This document shows, one piece after another, positions 10,226 through 20,126 of a DNA stretch of 64,000 nucleotides. The stretch is from Chromohalobacter sp. 11-W. GTDB lineage: Bacteria; Pseudomonadota; Gammaproteobacteria; Pseudomonadales; Halomonadaceae. The stretch is from NCBI RefSeq assembly GCF_029889905.1, contig NZ_JARANZ010000002.1:248001-312000 (forward strand), in the 5' to 3' direction. Position numbers and translations under genes: made by a program. Under the pieces are notes generated by a model. The model was not told where the DNA came from, searched no databases, and saw only the letters and a list, made by a program, of their open reading frames with translations. The stretch's first letter is position 1. Every line of letters begins with the position of its first letter.

Positions 10226-10271
10226 ATAGAGCGAATAGCGAATAGCGAATAGAACTAATAATGAATAGAAC
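10224..10271. repeat. Short tandem repeat GCGAATA
   Basis: Three perfect copies of the 7-mer GCGAATA at 10231-10251 are flanked by partial GAATAG units; GAATAGAAC occurs twice (10247-10255 and 10263-10271). The tract begins at the stop codon of the phosphodiesterase gene. Confidence 0.8.
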
Positions 10272-10300
10272 TACTCGCGACATATACACCGCTCCACGAA

Positions 10301-10330
10301 AAAGGGCGCGCCACAGTCGGCGCGCCCTTT
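10301..10330. terminator. Bidirectional terminator between GDPD gene and ppsA
   Basis: A perfect 12-bp stem (AAAGGGCGCGCC and its complement) with an ACAGTC loop. The A/T ends provide U-runs on both strands, serving two convergent genes. Confidence 0.9.
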
Positions 10331-10351
10331 CCTGCTTCCGTATGGACCGTT

Positions 10352-12745
10352 TCAGCCGCCGACCTTTTCACCCGCCAGCATGAACCAAGTTTCGAGTACC
10401 GCGTCGGGGTTCAATGACACGGAATCGATGCCCTGCTCCATCAGCCATTTAGCAAGCTCGGGGTGATCCGACGGTCCCTGACCGCAGATACCGACATACT
10501 TGCCCTGTGCCCGGCACGCCTGGATGGCCATGGACAACAGTTTCTTGACCGCCGGATTACGCTCGTCGAAGAGGTGCGCCACGATGCCTGAATCGCGATC
10601 CAGCCCCAGCGTCAACTGAGTCAGGTCATTGGAGCCGATGGAGAAACCATCGAAATGCTCCAGGAACTCATCAGCCAAGAGCGCATTGGCCGGCAGCTCG
10701 CACATCATGATGACCTTGAGGCCCTGGCCCTGAGGAGATGAAGAGGCGCCCCGCTTGAGCCCATTGGCTTCCATCAGGGAGACGACTTCACGCCCTTCGT
10801 CCGGCGTTCTCACGAAAGGCACCATGATCTCGACGTTATCGAGGCCCATGACATCGCGAACCCGCTTCAGAGCGCGGCACTCCAGCTCGAAGCACGGCCG
10901 GAATGTTTCGGAGATGTAGCGCGAAGCGCCACGGAACCCGAGCATCGGGTTCTCTTCACCGGGCTCGTAGAGCTTGCCACCGATGAGGTTCTCGTATTCG
11001 TTGGACTTGAAATCGGAGAGTCGCACGATGACGCGCTTGGGATAGAACGCCGCTGCCAGCGTGGAAATACCCTCCACCAAGCGGTCGACGTAAAAGCTGA
11101 CCGGGTCGTCGTATCCCGCGGTCCGCAGGTCGATGGTCTGCTGCAGGTCGGCGGGCAGCGTGGCGTAATCGATCAATGCCTTGGGATGCACGCCGATCAT
11201 GCGGTTGATGATGAACTCCAGGCGTGCCAACCCGACCCCCGCATTGGGCAAGCTAGAAAAGCCAAAAGCCCGGTCGGGATTGCCGACGTTCATCATGATA
11301 TGGAAAGGCAGCTCCGGCATATTATCGACCGTCGTCGTCTGACAGTCGTAATCGAGCAAGCCATCGTAGACATGGCCGGTGTCACCCTCGGCGCAGGACA
11401 CGGTCACTTCACGGCCATCGGCAAGCGCCTGGGTCGCGTCGCCACAACCCACCACGGCGGGAATGCCCAATTCGCGCGCGATAATGGCCGCATGGCACGT
11501 ACGCCCGCCCCGGTTGGTGACGATCGCGGAGGCGCGCTTCATGATCGGCTCCCAGTCGGGGTCGGTCATGTCGGTCACCAGCACATCGCCATCGTGTACC
11601 TTGTCCATCTGTTCGGGACTGGCCACGATCTTGACCGCGCCCTGGCCGATGCGCTGGCCGATGGCGCGGCCATCCACCAGTACGCGGCTTTTTTCCTTGA
11701 GCTGAAAACGCTCGAGCTTGCCGCCTTCCACGTTGGACACCACGGTTTCAGGACGTGCCTGCACGATGTACAGCTTGCCATCGTCGCCATCGCGCGCCCA
11801 TTCGATATCCATCGGGCGTCCATAGTGCTCCTCGATGGTCACCGCTTGCCGGGCCAACGCCATGACCTCATCATCGCCGAGACAAAAACGCTGACGGTCG
11901 GCGTGCGGTACATCGACGGTCTTCACCGAACGGCCAGCGGCGCTTTCTTCCCCGTAGACCATCTTGATCAGCTTGGAGCCCAGTGTCCGCCGCAGCACCG
12001 CCGGACGCCCTGCCGCTAGCGTCGGCTTGTGGACATAGAACTCATCCGGGTTGACTGCGCCCTGAACGACCGTCTCGCCCAGTCCCCAGGAGCCCGTCAC
12101 GAAAACGGCATCGCGATAACCGGATTCGGTATCGAGCGTGAACATCACGCCGCTGGCTGCCGTTTCGGAACGGACCATCTTCTGCACACCGGCGGAAAGC
12201 GCCACGTTCTCGTGCGGATAACCTCGATGCACGCGGTAGGCAATGGCACGGTCGTTGAACAGTGACGCGAAGACTTCGTGAACGGCACGTTTGACGTTGT
12301 CGAAGCCCTCGATATTGAGGAAGGTTTCCTGCTGCCCCGCAAACGACGCATCGGGTAGATCCTCAGCCGTCGCGGAGGAGCGTACCGCCGCCTTGAGATG
12401 CGGATGCTTGTCCTGAAGCTGGCCATACGCCTCGGCCAAGACCCGCTCGAAAGCCGGTGGCAATGGCGTATCGATGACCCACTGACGGATCTGCGCCCCT
12501 GTATCCGCCAGGGCCGTGACATCGTCGACATCCAGACGCGCCAACGCTTCGTTGATACGTTCGTTGAGTCCCTCGTGCGCGAGGAATTCGCGATAAGCGA
12601 CGGCGGTGGTAGCAAATCCGCCGGGCACAGTGACACCGGCACCCGCCAGGTTGGAGATCATTTCCCCGAGTGACGCGTTTTTACCGCCCACCCGCTCAAC
12701 ATCATTCATGCCAAGCTGATCGAACCAAACGATATACTCTTCCAA
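10352..12745 (-). CDS. ppsA: Phosphoenolpyruvate synthase
   Basis: PpsA converts pyruvate and ATP to phosphoenolpyruvate, AMP and phosphate, the entry to gluconeogenesis. The 797-residue protein has the nucleotide-binding domain ([31 protein letters not shown]), the swivelling phosphohistidine ([15 protein letters not shown]) and the C-terminal PEP/pyruvate barrel (ending near [13 protein letters not shown]). The start codon is TTG at 12745, supported by GAGGGGG five bases upstream and by the family N-terminus ([13 protein letters not shown]). It is divergent from its own regulator ppsR, the arrangement common in proteobacteria. Confidence 0.95.
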   Translation of the reverse strand: MEEYIVWFDQLGMNDVERVGGKNASLGEMISNLAGAGVTVPGGFATTAVAYREFLAHEGLNERINEALARLDVDDVTALADTGAQIRQWVIDTPLPPAFERVLAEAYGQLQDKHPHLKAAVRSSATAEDLPDASFAGQQETFLNIEGFDNVKRAVHEVFASLFNDRAIAYRVHRGYPHENVALSAGVQKMVRSETAASGVMFTLDTESGYRDAVFVTGSWGLGETVVQGAVNPDEFYVHKPTLAAGRPAVLRRTLGSKLIKMVYGEESAAGRSVKTVDVPHADRQRFCLGDDEVMALARQAVTIEEHYGRPMDIEWARDGDDGKLYIVQARPETVVSNVEGGKLERFQLKEKSRVLVDGRAIGQRIGQGAVKIVASPEQMDKVHDGDVLVTDMTDPDWEPIMKRASAIVTNRGGRTCHAAIIARELGIPAVVGCGDATQALADGREVTVSCAEGDTGHVYDGLLDYDCQTTTVDNMPELPFHIMMNVGNPDRAFGFSSLPNAGVGLARLEFIINRMIGVHPKALIDYATLPADLQQTIDLRTAGYDDPVSFYVDRLVEGISTLAAAFYPKRVIVRLSDFKSNEYENLIGGKLYEPGEENPMLGFRGASRYISETFRPCFELECRALKRVRDVMGLDNVEIMVPFVRTPDEGREVVSLMEANGLKRGASSSPQGQGLKVIMMCELPANALLADEFLEHFDGFSIGSNDLTQLTLGLDRDSGIVAHLFDERNPAVKKLLSMAIQACRAQGKYVGICGQGPSDHPELAKWLMEQGIDSVSLNPDAVLETWFMLAGEKVGG

Positions 12746-13011
12746 GAGAACCCCCTCGAGTCAGGACGGTCGCGATGACGACGTCGTCACAGCCAGTACC
12801 GCGCGGGGCGCGGCGGATGCTCGTACCCTATCAAGGGGGCTTGCTATTCGCCATTGGTCTAATAGCGAAGGGGTTGGAGTATTTTTACAACAACGTGGCA
12901 TTTTCGAGGATTCTTGTAGTCGCCTTGCCGAGCGCGACGAACGCCTATTTGCGCTTGTCAGAAAGGAACCAGAGAATAGGCACGACATTTTCGCCACGTT
13001 CGGACATCGCC

Positions 13012-13845
13012 ATGCCCCGCACCGCTTACTTCATCTCCGATGGTACCGGCATCACCGCAGAAACGCTGGGTCGCAGCCTGCTCGCCCAATTCGAGGGCGT
13101 CGAGCTCAATCTGGTGGTCAAGCCCTATATCGATACGCTGGAAAAAGCCCACACCCTGGCGGCCATCATCGCCCAGACCGCCGACCGTGACGGCGCCCGC
13201 CCCATCGTGATCGATACCATCGTCGATCAGGCGATCCGCGACATCATCGCCGCCGCACCAGGCTTCAAGGTAGATATCTTTTCGACGTTCCTGGCCCCGC
13301 TCGAAGAAGAGCTGGCGACCCATTCCACGTATACGGTGGGACGCACCCACGCTATTGGCCGCGATGACATTTACATGCATCGCATCGATGCCGTGCACTT
13401 CGCGCTCGACAACGACGATGGCGCACGCACGCATCAATACGACCAGGCCGATGTCATCCTGGTCGGCGTCTCACGTTGCGGCAAGACGCCGACCTCGCTC
13501 TATCTGGCCCTGCAATTCGGCATTCAAGCCGCCAACTATCCCCTGACCGAGGATGATTTGGATGAAGACGGTACGCTGAGCATGCCCAAGGCGTTGGCGC
13601 CTTATCGTCACAAACTATTCGCCTTGACCATCGACCCTCGCCGACTCGCGGCGATTCGCAGCGAACGTCGCCCCAACAGTCGGTATTGCTCGATGGATCA
13701 ATGCATGCAGGAACTGCAGCAAGCCGAGGCACTATTTCGTCGCTACCATATCCCCTATATCGACACCACACGCTTTTCCATCGAGGAAATTTCCACACGC
13801 ATGATCGCCGAGACCAGCCTGACACGGCGTTTCAGCCCGCGTTGA
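13012..13845 (+). CDS. ppsR: PpsR bifunctional kinase/pyrophosphorylase of PEP synthase
   Basis: A 277-residue DUF299 protein. Family members inactivate PEP synthase by ADP-dependent phosphorylation and reactivate it by phosphate-dependent dephosphorylation. The P-loop [11 protein letters not shown] lies near residue 155, and the N-terminus ([18 protein letters not shown]) is the family signature. I chose the ATG at 13012, where homology begins. The divergence from ppsA supports the assignment to this enzyme rather than to pyruvate phosphate dikinase. The 266-bp intergenic region must hold both promoters; I could not fix either. Confidence 0.93.
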   Translation: MPRTAYFISDGTGITAETLGRSLLAQFEGVELNLVVKPYIDTLEKAHTLAAIIAQTADRDGARPIVIDTIVDQAIRDIIAAAPGFKVDIFSTFLAPLEEELATHSTYTVGRTHAIGRDDIYMHRIDAVHFALDNDDGARTHQYDQADVILVGVSRCGKTPTSLYLALQFGIQAANYPLTEDDLDEDGTLSMPKALAPYRHKLFALTIDPRRLAAIRSERRPNSRYCSMDQCMQELQQAEALFRRYHIPYIDTTRFSIEEISTRMIAETSLTRRFSPR

Positions 13846-13851
13846 ACGGGC

Positions 13852-14955
13852 TCATAGATCGGCAAGTGGATGCGTCTCGGCATCCCAAAGCGGCATGAAA
13901 AAGCCATCGATGTAGTTCGCTGGCACGTTGGCGACCTCCGTATACGCCCATTGCGGCGCCCGGTCCTTGTCGATCAACAGCGCACGGATGCCCTCGGCGA
14001 GCTCCGTATGCCGACAACATTGCACCGACAGCATCAACTCATCGCGAAACGTCTCCGCCAAGCTACCATGCCGGTGCCGACACAGCATGCGCCACACCAA
14101 GTGCACCGTGGCGGGGCAACCCGCCGCCAGACGCGCACGATTGGCGGCTAGCCAAGCGTCCTCACGAGGGTCATCGAGGATACGACGTACGACCTGCGTG
14201 ATATCCGCCCCATCGCTCAAGGTCTGCAAATGATCCAGACGCGGCATGACCTCGGCCTCCGGTGCCAGCGTGCGGTTCTCGAAACCACGCAAGACCTCTC
14301 TGACCGCCTGCTGGGGATGGCGATAATCGGCATTTTCCAGGGCCTTCAGCACGTCTTGACGCGCCTCACTGGCGATGACGCGATCCGCCAGTCCCAGCTC
14401 AAGAGCATCGCGCGCATTGAGCTGGGCGCCGGTCACGCCCAAATAAAGCCCCACGCCGCGAGGCATACGCTGGAAAAACCAACTGGCCCCAACATCGGGG
14501 TATAGGCCGATGCTGATTTCCGGCATTGCTAGGCGGCTGGTATCGGTCACGATACGATGATCGGCGGCAACCAATAGCCCCAGACCGCCCCCCATGGCGA
14601 CGCCATCGCCCCAGACGACAAGAGGCTTGGGATAGTGATGCAGGAAATGATCGAGACGATACTCGGCCCCGAAATAAGCCTGAGCGGCCTCTCCCTCGTC
14701 TCCGGGCGACTTCGTCATGGCGCGATACAAGGCGACCACATCGCCGCCCGCACAAAAGGCCTTGTCGCCCGCGCCTTGCAGCCATACCGCATGCACCGAT
14801 ATGTCATCCGCCCAGGCGTCGAGCTTGGCATGCAGCGAGGTGATCATCGTCAGTGACAAGGCGTTGAGACTGCCGGGCGCATTCAGCGTGACGACGCCGA
14901 TATACCCACCATCACGCGTCGGCCGTTCCTCGAAGATCACCTCGGATTCCGTCAT
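13852..14955 (-). CDS. 3-hydroxyisobutyryl-CoA hydrolase-like enoyl-CoA hydratase family protein
   Basis: A 367-residue crotonase-fold protein of the longer HIBCH-type (ECH_2) subgroup. The oxyanion-hole motifs are AFCAGGDVVALYR and GVAMGGGLGL, and ISIGLYPDVGASWF carries the acidic catalytic position. The HIBCH enzyme releases 3-hydroxyisobutyrate from its CoA ester in valine breakdown. No other valine genes are near, so the substrate is not certain. The ATG at 14955 has GAGGGG five bases upstream; two in-frame GTG codons precede it. It is the last gene of a minus-strand run and converges on ppsR. Confidence 0.82.
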   Translation of the reverse strand: MTESEVIFEERPTRDGGYIGVVTLNAPGSLNALSLTMITSLHAKLDAWADDISVHAVWLQGAGDKAFCAGGDVVALYRAMTKSPGDEGEAAQAYFGAEYRLDHFLHHYPKPLVVWGDGVAMGGGLGLLVAADHRIVTDTSRLAMPEISIGLYPDVGASWFFQRMPRGVGLYLGVTGAQLNARDALELGLADRVIASEARQDVLKALENADYRHPQQAVREVLRGFENRTLAPEAEVMPRLDHLQTLSDGADITQVVRRILDDPREDAWLAANRARLAAGCPATVHLVWRMLCRHRHGSLAETFRDELMLSVQCCRHTELAEGIRALLIDKDRAPQWAYTEVANVPANYIDGFFMPLWDAETHPLADL

Positions 14956-15037
14956 CACCACCCCTCACCTTCTGCTGCGAAAAGACGCTGCAAGCTAGCT
15001 GTTCATGCGTACGGCTTCATTGTGGCAGAACGCACGC

Positions 15038-15619
15038 TCACATACCGCGCGGCGCGAAGATTCCCGGCGCATTGCGCCAGTAGCCCTTGTAGTCCATACC
15101 GAAGCCGAATACATAGCGGTCGACGACCTCAAGGCTGCAATAATCCGCCTGGAGACCCGGCACTGCCTTGCGGTCGTGACGCTTGTCGACCAGTACCGCT
15201 GTCGAAATACTCGCCGCGCCCGCCTGACGACAATAATCCAGAATCGCCGCCAGCGTCGTGCCTTCGTCGAGAATGTCGTCGACGATCACCACATGGCGAC
15301 CGGCCATGGGAATCTCGGGCGAGACGCGCCAGAACAGCTCGCCTCCGCGCATACCGCCGCGATAGCGTGTCGCATGTAGATAATCCACTTCCAGCGGGAA
15401 GCCGAGCCGCGTCAGCAGATGCCCCGTGGTGATCAGCCCGCCGTTCATCACGCAGTAAAAAACCGGCAATGTGTCGCCCAGATCGTGAGTGATCTCGTCG
15501 GCCATACGGTCGAGCGCGCGCTCGACTTCCTGCTGCGAAATGAGGCAATCGGCATGCGCCATGACATCGCGCATGGTCGCCAGTGATTCCTGGCACACGG
15601 AAGTAGGTTGGTTAGGCAT
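15038..15619 (-). CDS. hpt: Hypoxanthine-guanine phosphoribosyltransferase
   Basis: A 193-residue purine phosphoribosyltransferase. The PRPP-binding motif is VVIVDDILDEGTTL, and the pyrophosphate loop lies in FYCVMNGGLITTGHLL. It resembles the Pseudomonas-type hypoxanthine-guanine enzyme and should salvage hypoxanthine and guanine with PRPP. The ATG at 15619 has AGGAA upstream and overlaps the end of the mscS gene by 8 bp, so the two are probably translationally coupled. Confidence 0.87.
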   Translation of the reverse strand: MPNQPTSVCQESLATMRDVMAHADCLISQQEVERALDRMADEITHDLGDTLPVFYCVMNGGLITTGHLLTRLGFPLEVDYLHATRYRGGMRGGELFWRVSPEIPMAGRHVVIVDDILDEGTTLAAILDYCRQAGAASISTAVLVDKRHDRKAVPGLQADYCSLEVVDRYVFGFGMDYKGYWRNAPGIFAPRGM

Positions 15620-16940
15620 CGGATTCCTGATCGTGATCCTGGGAAGCGTCATTCACTTCGCCTCGTCCGGCATTGCGCGAACGCTGGCGAGACGACGTAT
15701 AGGGGGCCTCGCGGTCGGGCGCCGCCCGCGAATGGGTAGCGCCGGATGTCGCGTTCTGATCGTTGTCGGCGTTTTCGTTGTTTTCGACGTTCTCGACGTT
15801 CTCGGCGGCGTCCTGCGCGTTATCGCCGCTCATCTCGTCGGTGATCGCTACCGGACCGGCAATATGCAATTCGGAAGCCGGTAACGCCAGGCGCGCGTCA
15901 TGCTCGCGCACGATATCGTAGACACGCAGCAAAATGTCCTGCTTCATCGTCTGAAATTCGGCCCAGTCAGTGGTCTTGGCAAACGCGTATACGATCAACT
16001 CTAGCGCATGTTCGCCATAGCTCTGAAAGTACACCAGGATTTGCTCATTGGTATCCACGTCATCATGCGCATCGAGCATCGAGCGAATCGCCTTGACGAC
16101 CCCCGTGACGCGCTCGATATCGGTATAACGTAGTCGGATGGTCTCGTACAAACGGCGATTGAACATCCGCGAGGGATTCTCGAGCACCAAGCTGCTGAAG
16201 GCGGAATTAGGAATGTAGAGCGGACGCGAGTCGAAAGTGCGGATGCGCGTCAGACGCCAGCCGATATCTTCCACGACCCCTTCTATCTCGCGCTCGGGGG
16301 ATTTAACCCAGTCGCCGACACGAAACGGCTTGTCCAGATGAATCACCAGCCCACCGAAGAAATTGGCCAGCATGTCCCGCGCAGCGAAGCCGATCATCAG
16401 ACCGCCAGCGCCACCGAAGGCGGCCACCCCCGAGGGTGAGACACCCAAACTTGAAAGAATCAGCAAGCCGATGACAACCACGACGACCGCGCCCAATATC
16501 TTGGCCACGGCCGATGCCGTATCGGCGTCCATGGGCTTGGCACGATGCCCGCCTGGCGGAAACACCAGGCGTTTTTCGAGCAGTTTCACGGCCCTGAGGC
16601 CTGCCCAGGCCAGCAAGCACAGCGAAATGACGGCACGCGCCTGGGACAGGTGCCCCGCCACCCAATCGATTTCCCAGTGATAACGAATGACGGTCAGGCA
16701 AAGCAATGCCCCCATCACCCAGAGCCAGATGCGAAGCGGCCGCCGCAGCGCCTGAATCAGGATATCGTCCCAGCGGTTGTTGGTTTTCTCCAATAACGGT
16801 CCAAGACGCCAGAAGACGACCCAGCTCAGCAAATCGACGATCAGCGTGAGGGCGATGACCAAACCAATCGCCGCCACCCACAGCGGCATGCCCAGGGTGG
16901 TTTGAATCCAATCCATCACGGGAGAGAAAAAGTCGAACAC
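15612..16940 (-). CDS. MscS-family mechanosensitive ion channel
   Basis: A 442-residue small-conductance mechanosensitive channel homologue. There are four or so N-terminal membrane segments (residues about 20-195). The pore-lining helix and MscS core follow: GVAAFGGAGGLMIGFAARDML, then NFFGGLVIHLDKPFRVGDWV. The beta domain carries the YIPNSAF motif. The last 75 residues are hydrophilic, with Glu-Asn-rich repeats (ENVENVENNENADND), which is unusual for the family. The start is GTG at 16940 with GGAAGG upstream. Such channels release solutes at hypo-osmotic shock, apt for a halophile. Confidence 0.9.
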   Translation of the reverse strand: MFDFFSPVMDWIQTTLGMPLWVAAIGLVIALTLIVDLLSWVVFWRLGPLLEKTNNRWDDILIQALRRPLRIWLWVMGALLCLTVIRYHWEIDWVAGHLSQARAVISLCLLAWAGLRAVKLLEKRLVFPPGGHRAKPMDADTASAVAKILGAVVVVVIGLLILSSLGVSPSGVAAFGGAGGLMIGFAARDMLANFFGGLVIHLDKPFRVGDWVKSPEREIEGVVEDIGWRLTRIRTFDSRPLYIPNSAFSSLVLENPSRMFNRRLYETIRLRYTDIERVTGVVKAIRSMLDAHDDVDTNEQILVYFQSYGEHALELIVYAFAKTTDWAEFQTMKQDILLRVYDIVREHDARLALPASELHIAGPVAITDEMSGDNAQDAAENVENVENNENADNDQNATSGATHSRAAPDREAPYTSSRQRSRNAGRGEVNDASQDHDQESDA

Positions 16941-16991
16941 GAGGTTCCTTCCTTCTAGTACAGGTAACTACACCGATACCCAATGGCGGGG

Positions 16992-18014
16992 TCAGTGCGT
17001 GGGCGTTTCCGAGAGTGCCTCGAGACGCGCATGCGCTCGACGCCAACGCGCCAGCGCGGGCAGCGTTTCAAGCTCAGGGCGGGCCCGACCGTAACGCAAC
17101 TTGCCCAGACGCTTGGAAGAATGCCCCGCCGCCGCGTCGATGATCTCGAGCGCCGCCGGGCGATCGTTACACACCAGTACCATGTCACATCCCGCTGCCC
17201 AGGCGGCCTCGGCACGCGCCGAGGGGGACCCGGCCACGTGCGCGCCGGCCATGCTTAGGTCATCGGAAAACACCACGCCCTTGAACGCCAGTTCCTCGCG
17301 CAACATGCCAAGCCAGGAAGGGGAAAACCCCGCCGGGCGCGAGTCGAACGCGGTATACACCACATGCGCCGGCATCACGGCATCCAACTTGCCGGAGAGC
17401 GTCTTGAAAGGCACCAGATCATGCTCGCGCAACGCCGATAATGAGCGCGTGTCCTCAGGCAATGCGTGATGCGAGTCGAGGCTGACACCGCCATGCCCTG
17501 GGAAGTGCTTGCCCACCGCGATCATGCCGGCCTCATGCAACCCATCGATAAAAGCCTCACCAAGCACCGTGACGACCTCGGGATCGGCGGAAAAGCTGCG
17601 ATCGCCGATGGCCGGCGAGCGCTGGTCATCGACGTCGAGCACCGGGGCAAAGGTAATATCGAAACCGCAGGCCGCCATTTCCATGCCCAACAGCCAGCCG
17701 GCTTCGTGAACCAAGGTGCGAGTCGCGTCGGGGGTCTCGGCATACCCGGCAGCCAGCGTCGCCATGGACGGCAGCCGCGTCACGCCGTCCTGCAGGCGTT
17801 GGACACGCCCGCCTTCCTGGTCGATCGCCAGCAGCACGTCAGGGCGCACGTCGCGAATCGCGCGGGTCAAGGCGCGCACTTGCTCGGCATCCTGCGTATT
17901 GCGCTTGAACAGGATCACCCCACCGATCTCGGAGCGAGCCAGAAGATGACGTTCGTCGTCGCTGAGTTGAGTACCTTCGATGTCCAGCATGACCGGGCCG
18001 AGAGGTTGGGTCAT
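16992..18014 (-). CDS. nagZ: Beta-N-acetylhexosaminidase NagZ
   Basis: A 340-residue family 3 glycoside hydrolase. NagZ removes N-acetylglucosamine from anhydromuropeptides in cytoplasmic peptidoglycan recycling. The flexible loop with the catalytic His/Asp pair is visible (KHFPGHGGVSLDSHHALP), as are the nucleophile segment VVFSDDLSMAGA and the KRN segment of the substrate pocket. There is no signal peptide. AGGAG lies before the ATG. The neighbouring L,D-transpeptidase and psrA on the same strand match the Pseudomonas psrA-nagZ neighbourhood. Confidence 0.93.
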   Translation of the reverse strand: MTQPLGPVMLDIEGTQLSDDERHLLARSEIGGVILFKRNTQDAEQVRALTRAIRDVRPDVLLAIDQEGGRVQRLQDGVTRLPSMATLAAGYAETPDATRTLVHEAGWLLGMEMAACGFDITFAPVLDVDDQRSPAIGDRSFSADPEVVTVLGEAFIDGLHEAGMIAVGKHFPGHGGVSLDSHHALPEDTRSLSALREHDLVPFKTLSGKLDAVMPAHVVYTAFDSRPAGFSPSWLGMLREELAFKGVVFSDDLSMAGAHVAGSPSARAEAAWAAGCDMVLVCNDRPAALEIIDAAAGHSSKRLGKLRYGRARPELETLPALARWRRAHARLEALSETPTH

Positions 18015-18097
18015 CGTCGCGCTCCTGGCAAATGGAGGAAGGATTCTAGGCGGTGAGCCGCACTACGTCGAGCGCAGCCCCTGTGTAAACAAGCCTC

Positions 18098-18619
18098 TCA
18101 GTCGTGCAGCCAAACCGGGGTGCCGGCCGGCGCGGCCTCGAACACGGCCAGCAACGTCTCGTCGCGTAGCCGAATACAGCCATGCGAGGCCGGCGTTCCC
18201 ATCGGCTGGTCGGCGGGTGTGCCATGCAGGTATATATAGCGGCGCTGACTATCCACATCGCCACCGCGGTTGACACCTCGTTCCAGACCACACAACCACA
18301 GGATACGCGTCAATATCCAATCCCGCTCGGGATGGACACGTGCCAGTTCGGGCGAAAACACCTCGCCGGAGGGGCGCCGCCCGCGAAAGACGCTACCGGC
18401 CGGCAACCCATTGCCGATGGCCGCGCGCACATAATGCCATCCTACAGGCGTCTGCCCGCTACCCTCGTGCTGTCCGATACCGTTCTCCCCCGAGGAAATC
18501 GAGAACGTCTCGCGGCACACATCGCCTTCGCGGATCGTCAGCGATTGCGCGCCAAGATCGATTTCCAGCCAGACACCGTGTTCGGGAGGCAGATCGGCGA
18601 GTTGCGGCGTTCGCATCAT
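18098..18619 (-). CDS. L,D-transpeptidase (YkuD domain)
   Basis: A 173-residue YkuD-domain protein. The catalytic signature SHGCIRLRD (Cys near 148) is preceded by LHGTPADQPMG. Such enzymes make 3-3 cross-links in peptidoglycan or attach lipoproteins. No clear signal peptide is visible, which is odd for a periplasmic enzyme, although a few short Pseudomonas-type homologues lack one too. The ATG overlaps the stop of the psrA-like gene by 4 bp, so the pair is translationally coupled. nagZ follows after 83 bp. Confidence 0.85.
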   Translation of the reverse strand: MMRTPQLADLPPEHGVWLEIDLGAQSLTIREGDVCRETFSISSGENGIGQHEGSGQTPVGWHYVRAAIGNGLPAGSVFRGRRPSGEVFSPELARVHPERDWILTRILWLCGLERGVNRGGDVDSQRRYIYLHGTPADQPMGTPASHGCIRLRDETLLAVFEAAPAGTPVWLHD

Positions 18620-19275
18620 CCCGCCACCTTGAGCGCATCATCGGGTAATGGCGCCTGCATGCCGGCCACGACCACCGGGCGCAGACGCCGAATCAAGTCG
18701 CGCACGCTGACATGCTCGTGATAATCCTTGTCGGCGATATCGCGCAAGGCATCGAGACCCGACAACGTGAAGATCACTGTGCCCAGCATGAAGTGTAACC
18801 GCCAGAAGCGCTCCGCCTCGGGCAGTTCCGGCGTGGCACGACGCACCAGATCGCTGAAGCGTGAGAACACATTGCCATAGTGCTCCTGAATGTAACGGCG
18901 CAAGTGGCCCTGGGCTTGGGTATAGGCCAGCCCCAGCAAACGCATGAACACCTTGAGGCTATTGCGCTCGGCGGGGACTTCCAACACCGTACGCGCCAGC
19001 GTCTCCAACAGCACCTCGAGGGGAATGGCTTCGCCCCGATATTGCACCTCGAGTTCATCCAGAGCCTGGTGAAAACGCTCGGAGAAGGGATCGAGATAGC
19101 GCGCGAAGACCGCCTGAATGAGCGCCTTCTTGGATCCGAAATGATAATTGACCGCCGCCAGATTGACCTTGGCTTTGCTGGTGATGGTACGTAGCGAGGT
19201 CTCGGCGAACCCCCGCTCGGCAAACAGGACCTCGGCGGTATCGAGAATGCGCGTCACTGTATCTGTCTGAGCCAT
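18616..19275 (-). CDS. psrA: TetR-family regulator, PsrA-like
   Basis: A 219-residue TetR/AcrR protein. The N-terminal HTH is complete: ILDTAEVLFAERGFAETSLRTI, then NLAAVNYHFGSKKAL. The gene is divergent from lexA and followed by nagZ, as psrA is in Pseudomonas, where PsrA is a fatty-acid-responsive repressor of beta-oxidation genes and activator of rpoS. An AAAC-N4-GTTT dyad matching the PsrA half-sites lies 21 bp upstream of the start and would allow autoregulation. Assignment to PsrA rests mainly on context and this site. Confidence 0.8.
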   Translation of the reverse strand: MAQTDTVTRILDTAEVLFAERGFAETSLRTITSKAKVNLAAVNYHFGSKKALIQAVFARYLDPFSERFHQALDELEVQYRGEAIPLEVLLETLARTVLEVPAERNSLKVFMRLLGLAYTQAQGHLRRYIQEHYGNVFSRFSDLVRRATPELPEAERFWRLHFMLGTVIFTLSGLDALRDIADKDYHEHVSVRDLIRRLRPVVVAGMQAPLPDDALKVAG

Positions 19276-19295
19276 GGGGGCGCCCCGCGTGGAAT

Positions 19296-19312
19296 AAACG
19301 AATGTTTAAAAC
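19296..19312. promoter_or_regulatory. Candidate PsrA operator
   Basis: AAAC at 19296-19299 and GTTT at 19304-19307 are separated by 4 bp, and a further AAAC follows at 19309-19312. This fits the published PsrA pattern of AAAC and GTTT half-sites. It lies directly upstream of the psrA-like gene. Confidence 0.5.
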
Positions 19313-19397
19313 AATTCGATTCTAAGCCTTGACGTCGATAACGACAAATTCCCACGTTTGAAACACCATGCCCCTGGGCGAATGACTGCGCGAATGG

Positions 19398-19447
19398 TTG
19401 CACCGCGCCAAAGACTGGATACAATCACATACTGTATGCTTGAACAC
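19398..19447 (+). promoter_or_regulatory. lexA promoter with LexA box
   Basis: TTGCAC at 19398 and TACAAT at 19420-19425 (16-bp spacing) form a possible promoter. CTG-N10-CAC at 19432-19447 differs from the LexA consensus CTG-N10-CAG by one core base and covers the expected start site, as needed for autorepression. Confidence 0.6.
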
Positions 19448-19469
19448 GTCAGCGCCTGCCGGAGGCCCC

Positions 19470-20108
19470 ATGTCCCGCTCGTTAACTTCGCGCCAGCAAC
19501 ATGTCTTCGATTTTATCGTCAAGACCATGAATGAGCTTGGCTACCCGCCGACGCGCGCAGAAATTGCCCGGGCCTTGGGCTTTCGCTCGCCAAACGCCGC
19601 CGAGGAGCATCTTCGCGCGCTCGACCGCAAGGGGGTCATTCGCATGATCCCCGGCACTTCGCGCGGCATCCGCCTCACTGGAGAAGACGACACCGCCTTG
19701 GCCAACGGCGATGGCTTACCGGTCGTCGGTGAGGTCGCCGCCGGCAGCCCAATTCTTGCCGCAGCGCACATTGACCGGCACTGCCCTCTCGCACCGGACT
19801 ACTTCACACCCCGCGCCGACTACCTGCTGCGTGTCCGCGGGCTCTCGATGAAGAATGCCGGCATTCTCGATGGCGACCTGCTCGCCGTACATCGCACCCA
19901 GCAGATTCGCGACGGCCAGATCGTCGTCGCCCGCCTGGAAGACGATGTCACCGTCAAGCGCTTCAAGCGTCAAGGCCATCATGTCTGGCTGCTCGCCGAA
20001 AACGAGGATTTTTCACCCATCGAGGTCGACCTACGCCACCAGGATCTCGAGATCGAAGGCCTCGGCGTCGGCGTGATTCGTGGCGGTGGCGGTAACGGCC
20101 TGCACTAA
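19470..20108 (+). CDS. lexA: LexA repressor
   Basis: LexA is the SOS repressor, inactivated by RecA-stimulated self-cleavage. The 212-residue protein has the winged HTH (residues 1-70: [20 protein letters not shown]), the Ala91-Gly92 cleavage site (GEVAAGSPI), the nucleophile Ser126 (RGLSMKNAG) and the general base Lys163 (DVTVKRF). The ATG follows GGAGG. dinB begins 18 bp downstream, so lexA and dinB form an SOS operon. Pseudomonas instead has sulA at this place. Confidence 0.96.
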   Translation: MSRSLTSRQQHVFDFIVKTMNELGYPPTRAEIARALGFRSPNAAEEHLRALDRKGVIRMIPGTSRGIRLTGEDDTALANGDGLPVVGEVAAGSPILAAAHIDRHCPLAPDYFTPRADYLLRVRGLSMKNAGILDGDLLAVHRTQQIRDGQIVVARLEDDVTVKRFKRQGHHVWLLAENEDFSPIEVDLRHQDLEIEGLGVGVIRGGGGNGLH

Positions 20109-20126
20109 GCCGACACGCCGTTCATC

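Noticed and set aside
11186-12019. A 277-codon plus-strand frame inside ppsA
   Set aside because: It is antisense to conserved ppsA codons and is rich in His and Gln, as expected of a shadow frame.
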